Positions 59,801 through 64,000 of a stretch of 64,000 bases of DNA are shown here, in pieces. A program made the translations under genes and the position numbers. The stretch is from Novosphingobium sp. GTDB lineage: Bacteria; Pseudomonadota; Alphaproteobacteria; Sphingomonadales; Sphingomonadaceae. The stretch is taken from NCBI GenBank assembly GCA_004211435.1, contig SECS01000003.1, positions 1 through 64,000 of the forward strand, written 5' to 3'. Under the pieces are notes generated by a model. That model did not search any database, had not been told where the DNA came from, and was given only the letters and a program-made list of their open reading frames with translations. Each line of letters opens with the position of its first letter. Position 1 is the first letter of the stretch.

Positions 59801-60317
59801 GGACGCGATCCTCGCGGCCAAGGCCGGCGACATGGGACTCGAGCGCGAACGCCAGGCGCTGAGCCCGCAGATCACCGTCGACGCGCCGATCATGATCCCC
59901 GAGGATTACGTGCCCGACCTCGCCGTCCGCATGGCGCTCTACCGCCGCCTCAACGATGCCGAGGACCAGCAGGAGATCGAGAGCCTCTCGGCCGAGATGA
60001 TCGACCGCTTCGGCCCGCTGCCTTCGGCCACGGCGAACCTGGTCAAGCTGATCGAGATCAAGCGCCAGGCGATCGAGGCGCACATCGCCAAGATCGACGT
60101 CGGTGCGAAGGGCTCGCTGGTCTCGTTCCACAACGATCAGTTCCCCGATCCCGCCGGGCTGATCGCCTATGCCGCGCGGCTCGAAGGCACGGTCAAGCTG
60201 CGCCCCGACAGCAAGCTGGTGATCACGCGCGTATGGGGCGATCCCAAGTCGCGGCTGCATGGGCTGGCACAGTTGACCAAGGGCCTGGCGCAGATCGCGA
60301 GGAAGGCGGCGGGCTGA
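56841..60317 (+). CDS. mfd: Transcription-repair coupling factor
   Basis: A 1158-residue Mfd. The N-terminal UvrB-homology region is followed by the RNA-polymerase interaction domain ([19 protein letters not shown]). The RecG-like translocase has [44 protein letters not shown] and [12 protein letters not shown]-terminal TRCF domain follows. It removes RNA polymerase stalled at lesions and recruits UvrA. The length matches the family. Confidence 0.98.
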   Translation: MPDFSQILSAKTPLTLASVARGAQPLVMADLARAAKGRAVFVAPDDAAMRAVADAAGFFAPELDVVEFPAWDCLPYDRSSPALSVSARRLAALHRLQGKPKGPQLLVTTINALLQRVVTPFRIRESVRLLKPGMEIGRESLIALLQRQGYSRTDTVVDAGEYAVRGSIFDIFPSGLEQGLRLDFFGDELETLRLFDPNTQRSTGTVEEHLLLPASEALLDEDSVKRFRGRYRELFGANATADPLYQAVSDGRRLAGMEHWLPLFEDRLVTLFDHLAADDLIVIDASAQGAADERLTDIADYFTARTDTSGKAPGSYRPLKPDALYLTREEIDGQLAGWPVHKADIFAQPASAKAVDFGFTSGRDFAPERARGDNVYEAAAKHLQTVTKSGRKSLIAAYSVGSRARIASIIGEAGKVEPALADSWQEALGLAAKGRPVALVLPLETGFANDEIDLVTEQDILGDRLVRRKKRKKDADAFLAELSALTPGDLVVHMDHGIGKYEGLQSIPVGKSPHDCVMLTYAGGDKLYIPVENIDVLSRYGSGEEGAALDKLGGEAWQRRKARLKERIREIAHELLKTAAKRALRQAPALLPDQASYDQFVDRFPWEETDDQEHAIADVLGDLAAGRPMDRLVCGDVGFGKTEVALRAAFVAAMAGQQVAVVAPTTLLARQHYKGFSERFAGFPLEVGRLSRLVPEKEAKETRAGLTAGTVDVVVGTHALLSKTVSFKDLGLVIVDEEQRFGVNHKEKLKQLRNDVHVLTLTATPIPRTLQMAMSGLRELSTIQTPPVDRLAVRTYVMEWDEMVMREALLREHHRGGQSFIVVPRITDMAEIEDWLHKAVPEVKYISAHGQMGAGEVEERMSAFYEGKYDVLLSTTIVESGIDIPSANTIIIHRADRFGLAQLYQLRGRVGRAKLRAYAYLTTPADKALSEVAEKRLKVLGDLDSLGAGFQLASHDLDIRGAGNLLGDEQSGHIREVGFELYQSMLEDAILAAKAGDMGLERERQALSPQITVDAPIMIPEDYVPDLAVRMALYRRLNDAEDQQEIESLSAEMIDRFGPLPSATANLVKLIEIKRQAIEAHIAKIDVGAKGSLVSFHNDQFPDPAGLIAYAARLEGTVKLRPDSKLVITRVWGDPKSRLHGLAQLTKGLAQIARKAAG

Positions 60318-60330
60318 AACCATTCGTGCT

Positions 60331-60375
60331 TTCCGCGAAAGCCGGGACCGCTATCGGTCTACCCCGGGATCCCGG
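60331..60375. repeat. Degenerate REP-like hairpin after mfd
   Basis: TTCCGCGAAAGCCGGGA and ACCCCGGGATCCCGGTG resemble a decayed copy of the hairpin unit seen at 48553-48630. It occupies the gap between the convergent mfd and glycosyltransferase genes. Confidence 0.35.
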
Positions 60376-60401
60376 TGAAGCATGGCCAGGGTTTCCCGCA
60401 T

Positions 60402-61889
60402 CTACGGAGATGGCGGCGGGATCACGTAGATCCAACCGTCTCCGATCCGCTCCAGTCGGCCGTCTGTCTTGGTAAAGCCCTGCTGTCGAAGGCGCGCGCC
60501 GATATGTTCAGCGTCGGGTCGCTGATTGAAAGCGTGTTCGGCCCAGATCACCGTCGGGCACTTCTCCGCTATTGCCCGCGACGATACAGGCGCGAGTTCG
60601 AAGCCGTGGGCGCGCGCGACCCATCGATAAGCGTAAGGAAAGACCGCGCGATTTTCGACCGGGGGCAACAGCTGCGTGTTTTTGTTCCAGTATTCATCTA
60701 CATGCACAATCACGCCCGGGCAGCGGCCGGTAATCTGGGCAATCTTCACCGCAGTTCCATTCCAACTCGGCGATTTCAGAGTCTGCTGCAAACTGGCGTA
60801 GATCGCGAACAGCGCGCCGATGATCATCACGCCATCGATCAGTGTCGCGATCGACGCAGAGACGCGTTTGGTCACTGTCGCTACGCCGATCGCCAGGATC
60901 ATAGCGATCGGCGGATGGAGGCTGACGAGATAGCGGTCAATGACGAACGGGCGTTGTAGATGCGCGATGATCAAGACAATTACCGCGAGAACGACGCCAA
61001 CACCGAGCGTAGCTGTCAACCAGGCGAAATCGGACAGTCGGCGCTCCTTGAGCGTTTGCCATCCGAGCATCGCCAGTCCGCAGCTTGCAACCGCAGTCAG
61101 AGGCCAATTTGCGGTGAGGTTGGCGATGATTTCGAGCCTGATCGTCCAACGCGCTTCACCGGCACTCGACTGTATCCAGAAATTCTGCGTGTTGCGGGCG
61201 ATCGTGCCGTATTGCAGCGCCATCGTGACCAGGAACGGCGCAGACGCGATAGCGCCCACCGCCGCCAGTTCCTTGGCGCCGCGCCAGTCCCGCGTCATCA
61301 ACATGCGCAAACCGAACGCCGCGCTTACCGCGCCGACAATCATGGTCGCGGCCAGATGCACCGAAAACGAAACTGCGAGCGCGACACCCAGGAATGCGAG
61401 CGCCCCGCGCGATCGGGGCGATTGTCCTGGCCGCGCCAGTTCGGACAGCGCCGCCACCGCGATTGCCGCGGCGACATAGGCGAGGAAATTGGATCGCAAC
61501 TCGCTGACCCGACCGATCATCGGCAGATAGCCGGCGAGAGCGATGACATAGGGGACCGCAAGCGGTCGCAGCGCCGGTCTGACGCGGCAGAGAACGAATA
61601 GAGCGCCACCGCCGACCAGAGCGATGCCCAGGTTCAATATGCGCCTCAGAACGAACGGGTCGCCCAGAAAGTTCGTAGCCCAAGCCAGGAAATAGAAGAG
61701 CGGAGGGTGATTGTCGCGCATCCAGACCGGCCAGAGCGCGAAGAAGCTAGGCCCAGGGCGCGTGACGTAATGCGTGTAAAATTCATCGTACCACGGACCG
61801 CGGCAGATCAGCGCCAAAGTCATCGCGGCAAACAGTGCCACCACGAGAAATGCGAAGGCCCATGCGCGGACGGTTTGTGCACGAATCAT
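60402..61889 (-). CDS. Polytopic membrane glycosyltransferase-like protein (PMT/ArnT type)
   Basis: A 495-residue inner-membrane protein with about 9-11 helices. The first luminal loop holds RGPWYDEFYTHYVTRPG with an acidic pair like the catalytic DE of the GT-C superfamily, and DNHPPLFYFLAWATN is the typical PMT_2 motif (DHPPLYY). The C-terminal about 120 residues are soluble. GT-C enzymes use polyprenyl-phosphate sugars; donor and acceptor are not predictable here. Base composition is visibly lower in GC than neighbours, which may hint at transfer. Start at ATG 61887-61889. Confidence 0.85.
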   Translation of the reverse strand: MIRAQTVRAWAFAFLVVALFAAMTLALICRGPWYDEFYTHYVTRPGPSFFALWPVWMRDNHPPLFYFLAWATNFLGDPFVLRRILNLGIALVGGGALFVLCRVRPALRPLAVPYVIALAGYLPMIGRVSELRSNFLAYVAAAIAVAALSELARPGQSPRSRGALAFLGVALAVSFSVHLAATMIVGAVSAAFGLRMLMTRDWRGAKELAAVGAIASAPFLVTMALQYGTIARNTQNFWIQSSAGEARWTIRLEIIANLTANWPLTAVASCGLAMLGWQTLKERRLSDFAWLTATLGVGVVLAVIVLIIAHLQRPFVIDRYLVSLHPPIAMILAIGVATVTKRVSASIATLIDGVMIIGALFAIYASLQQTLKSPSWNGTAVKIAQITGRCPGVIVHVDEYWNKNTQLLPPVENRAVFPYAYRWVARAHGFELAPVSSRAIAEKCPTVIWAEHAFNQRPDAEHIGARLRQQGFTKTDGRLERIGDGWIYVIPPPSP

Positions 61890-61936
61890 GGCACAGCTGT
61901 ATTCGGGCCGAGTTAAGATGCGATTTTTCAGGTTTA

Positions 61937-63238
61937 TCAGCCCGCGAGCTGACAGAACTCGTCCAGGCTCATCGGCGCGGCGCGCAGGAAGCCCTGATAG
62001 AAATCGCAGCCCTCGCGGACGATCAGGTCGCGCTGGGCCTCGTCCTCGATGCCCTCGGCGATGACCTTGAGCGAAAGCGCGCGCGCCATGGCGACGATCG
62101 CGCGCAGCACCGCGAGGTCGCGCGGATCGTCCTCGATCCCATCGACCATCGAGCGGTCGAGCTTGAGATAGTCGAGCGGCAGCAGTTTGAGATAGCGGAA
62201 GTTGCAGAAGCCCGCGCCGAAGTCGTCGAGCGCGACGCGTATGCCTTCGGCCGAGATGCGGCCCAAGGTCTTCGCTGCGGCGTGGATGTCGCTGAGCAGC
62301 ACCTGCTCGGTCACTTCGAGCGTCAGCCGGTCGGGCGGAAAGCCGCTCTCGTGTACGATCCCCAGCAGGGTATCGGCATAGGAGATCGCCGCGAGATCGG
62401 CGGGGGTGACATTGAGCGAGAGCCGCAGGCCCGGCGGCCAGTCCTTCGCCGCCGCGAGCGCACGCCTGGCGATATGACGCGACAGCGGCGCGACGTGATC
62501 GCTGCGCTCGGCGACGCCGAACAGCGCCGCGGCACCGATGCGGCCGAGCAACGGATGTCGCCAGCGCGCAAGCGCCTCGGCCCCGGTCAGCAGGTCGTCG
62601 GCGTCGAACTGCGGCTGGAAGAGGATCTCGATCTCGTCGCGATCGATGGCCACGAGCAGATCGGCCTCGAGCTGCGCGGCGGTGCGGCCCGGCAGCACCG
62701 ATTCGCCGTCGGCCCAGGCGATGCGCCCGCCTTGGAGCCGCCGACTGCCGAGCGTGTGGCCGAGCCGGTCGAGCAGCGATTCGACGGTGTCGTCGGCCAG
62801 CGCGCGCAGCAGCGCGAGCCGCGGCGAGAGCCGCAGTGCGCCCGCAGCCGCAGGGATCGACTGCGAAACCAGGTCGGCGAGCTGCTCGGCGAAGAGCTGC
62901 CAGCGCTCGCGGCTGCAGGCCTCGTTCGCCGCCAGCAGGAAATTGCCGCCGCTGCCGCGCGCGACCAGCCATGGGCCGTCGAGCTCGTTCTCGGCGAAAC
63001 GGCAGATGCGCCCGCCCACCTCGGCCAGGGCCGCATCGCCTGCGCTGGCGCCGTAGGCTAGGTTGACCGCGTCGAACCGGCGCAGCCCCAACAGCAGCGT
63101 ATGGACGCGCGCCGCCTCGCCCCGCGCGGCCGCCTGGGTCAGCCAGTCTTCGATCCGCCCGCGGACCGTATCGATTGCCGGAAGCCCGGTCACGGCATCA
63201 CGCGGCGCGTCGCGATCGAGGGAACTCGGCTCATTCAT
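61937..63238 (-). CDS. EAL-domain cyclic-di-GMP phosphodiesterase with degenerate GGDEF
   Basis: A 433-residue cytoplasmic protein. The N-terminal GGDEF-like domain (about 15-165) has SGGNF (96-100) where GGDEF is required, so it is not an active cyclase. The EAL domain keeps the catalytic set: E221 (EALARW), N276, E308, D338-D339 (DDFGAGF), K359, E395 and Q415. It should hydrolyse cyclic di-GMP. No membrane or sensory domain is fused. Divergent from nadK. Confidence 0.93.
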   Translation of the reverse strand: MNEPSSLDRDAPRDAVTGLPAIDTVRGRIEDWLTQAAARGEAARVHTLLLGLRRFDAVNLAYGASAGDAALAEVGGRICRFAENELDGPWLVARGSGGNFLLAANEACSRERWQLFAEQLADLVSQSIPAAAGALRLSPRLALLRALADDTVESLLDRLGHTLGSRRLQGGRIAWADGESVLPGRTAAQLEADLLVAIDRDEIEILFQPQFDADDLLTGAEALARWRHPLLGRIGAAALFGVAERSDHVAPLSRHIARRALAAAKDWPPGLRLSLNVTPADLAAISYADTLLGIVHESGFPPDRLTLEVTEQVLLSDIHAAAKTLGRISAEGIRVALDDFGAGFCNFRYLKLLPLDYLKLDRSMVDGIEDDPRDLAVLRAIVAMARALSLKVIAEGIEDEAQRDLIVREGCDFYQGFLRAAPMSLDEFCQLAG

Positions 63239-63322
63239 CGGATGACACTAGCCGGAAGCCCTTGCCAAAGCATTCAAATTACCACAGCTCCCCTCGCGAA
63301 CGGGATTTTGGAGTAGTTTGGC

Positions 63323-64000
63323 GTGGCCACGGACAAGAAGCTGGCGCTGATCGTCTCGGACAGCATCAAGGCGCAGGAAGGCGCCGAGACGCTGCGCAAG
63401 GCGCACGATTGGGTCAAGCCCGCCGATGCCGATGTCTTCGTCGTCCTCGGCGGTGACGGCTTCCTGCTGCACGTGCTGCACGAAATGCTCGACAAGGGCC
63501 GCCTGCGCCCCTGCTACGGCGTCAACCTGGGCACGGTCGGCTTCCTGATGAACCGCAACGGCACCAAGCGCACGATCGCAGAACGCATCGGCCGCGCGCG
63601 TGAGATCGCCGTTCACCCGCTCGAGATGCGCGCGACGACGCAGGACGGGCAGGAGTTCAGCTATTACGCGATCAACGAGGTCTCGCTGCTGCGCGAAACG
63701 CGCCAGACCGCCAAGCTGGAGGTCAAGATCAACGGCAAGGTGCGCATGGCCGAGCTCGCGGGCGACGGCGTGCTGGTCTCGACCCCCGCCGGCTCGACCG
63801 CCTACAACCTCTCGGCCAACGGGCCGATCCTGCCGCTGGGCTGCAACATGCTCGCGCTGACGCCGATCAGCCCGTTCCGCCCGCGCCGCTGGAAGGGCGC
63901 GATCCTGCCCGACAGCGCCGAGGTCGAATTCCGCGTACGCGAGCCTGCCAAGCGCCCGGTTTCGGCGGTTGCCGACCAGAAGGAAGTGCGCGACGTGCGC
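63323..64000 (+). CDS. nadK: NAD kinase, N-terminal part
   Basis: The first 226 codons of NAD kinase; the gene continues past the window end. The ATP/metal motif G43-GDG-F47 and the conserved NEVSLLRE and GDGVLVSTPAGSTAYNLSANGP segments are all present. It phosphorylates NAD to NADP. The GTG start at 63323 is preceded by GGAG at 9 bases. Confidence 0.95.
   Translation, partial: MATDKKLALIVSDSIKAQEGAETLRKAHDWVKPADADVFVVLGGDGFLLHVLHEMLDKGRLRPCYGVNLGTVGFLMNRNGTKRTIAERIGRAREIAVHPLEMRATTQDGQEFSYYAINEVSLLRETRQTAKLEVKINGKVRMAELAGDGVLVSTPAGSTAYNLSANGPILPLGCNMLALTPISPFRPRRWKGAILPDSAEVEFRVREPAKRPVSAVADQKEVRDVR

Overview
This 64 kb window is chromosomal DNA of very high GC content. The gene content and order point to an alphaproteobacterium of the order Sphingomonadales (Novosphingobium/Sphingobium-like). 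The indicators are the neighbourhoods pyrG-secG-tpiA, ppiD-trpE-trpGDC-moaC-moeA-lexA, gltX-gltA and recG/sdhE/mfd, an alphaproteobacterial SOS box (GTTC-N7-GTTC) before lexA, a complete 14-gene nuo operon, and degenerate intergenic palindromes of the kind common in sphingomonads. The species assignment is inference from synteny, not a search. I saw no rRNA, CRISPR array, insertion sequence, phage or plasmid genes. One tRNA (Arg, anticodon CCT) was found.

Layout. 1-4.2 kb: the start of pdhA and a DivIC/FtsB-like gene (minus), a small ferredoxin-like-barrel protein, an orphan HigA-type antitoxin, tRNA-Arg, then DUF1178-nitrilase-grxC (minus), divergent from an Hsp20 gene that appears to have an RpoH promoter and a ROSE-type RNA thermometer. 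4.4-7.5 kb: pyrG, secG, tpiA (minus). 7.7-16.4 kb: ppiD, trpE, trpG, trpD, trpC, moaC, moeA and lexA (plus), interrupted between trpE and trpG by an opposite-strand Phd/YefM-type antitoxin. 16.4-21.6 kb: comEC (minus), gltX and gltA (plus) with a good intrinsic terminator.

21.6-28.5 kb is the least explained part. Four tightly packed minus-strand genes encode an Hpt-like protein, a nucleotidyltransferase-like membrane protein, an all-helical protein and a histidine-kinase-like protein. They are divergent from a 931-residue membrane-anchored coiled-coil protein with TipN-like architecture. Both phosphotransfer modules lack the phospho-accepting histidine (Leu55 in the Hpt protein, Pro243 in the kinase H-box), while the kinase ATP-binding motifs remain. 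This is the best candidate here for an undescribed system.

28.6-47.1 kb is one long minus-strand run: nuoABCD, an NTF2-like protein, a two-helix membrane protein, nuoEFGHIJKLMN, birA, coaX, rnj and a DUF1467 protein, mostly with 4-base overlaps or gaps of a few bases. It builds NADH:quinone oxidoreductase and carries cofactor (biotin, CoA) and RNA-processing genes downstream. 47.3-53.9 kb is a loose set: a thiolase, an SH3-domain secreted protein, a D-2-hydroxyacid dehydrogenase, an ammonium transporter, a lipocalin-like protein of unknown function coupled to a P-loop kinase-like protein, and a four-helix membrane protein. 54.0-60.3 kb: recG (minus), sdhE (plus), a Dabb-family protein (minus) and mfd (plus). 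60.4-64.0 kb: a polytopic glycosyltransferase-like protein and an EAL phosphodiesterase (minus), then the start of nadK (plus, cut by the window end).

The only stretch above 300 bases without a firm gene is 1244-1548, which holds a weak small ORF. The shorter gap at 4205-4473 holds two stem-loops.
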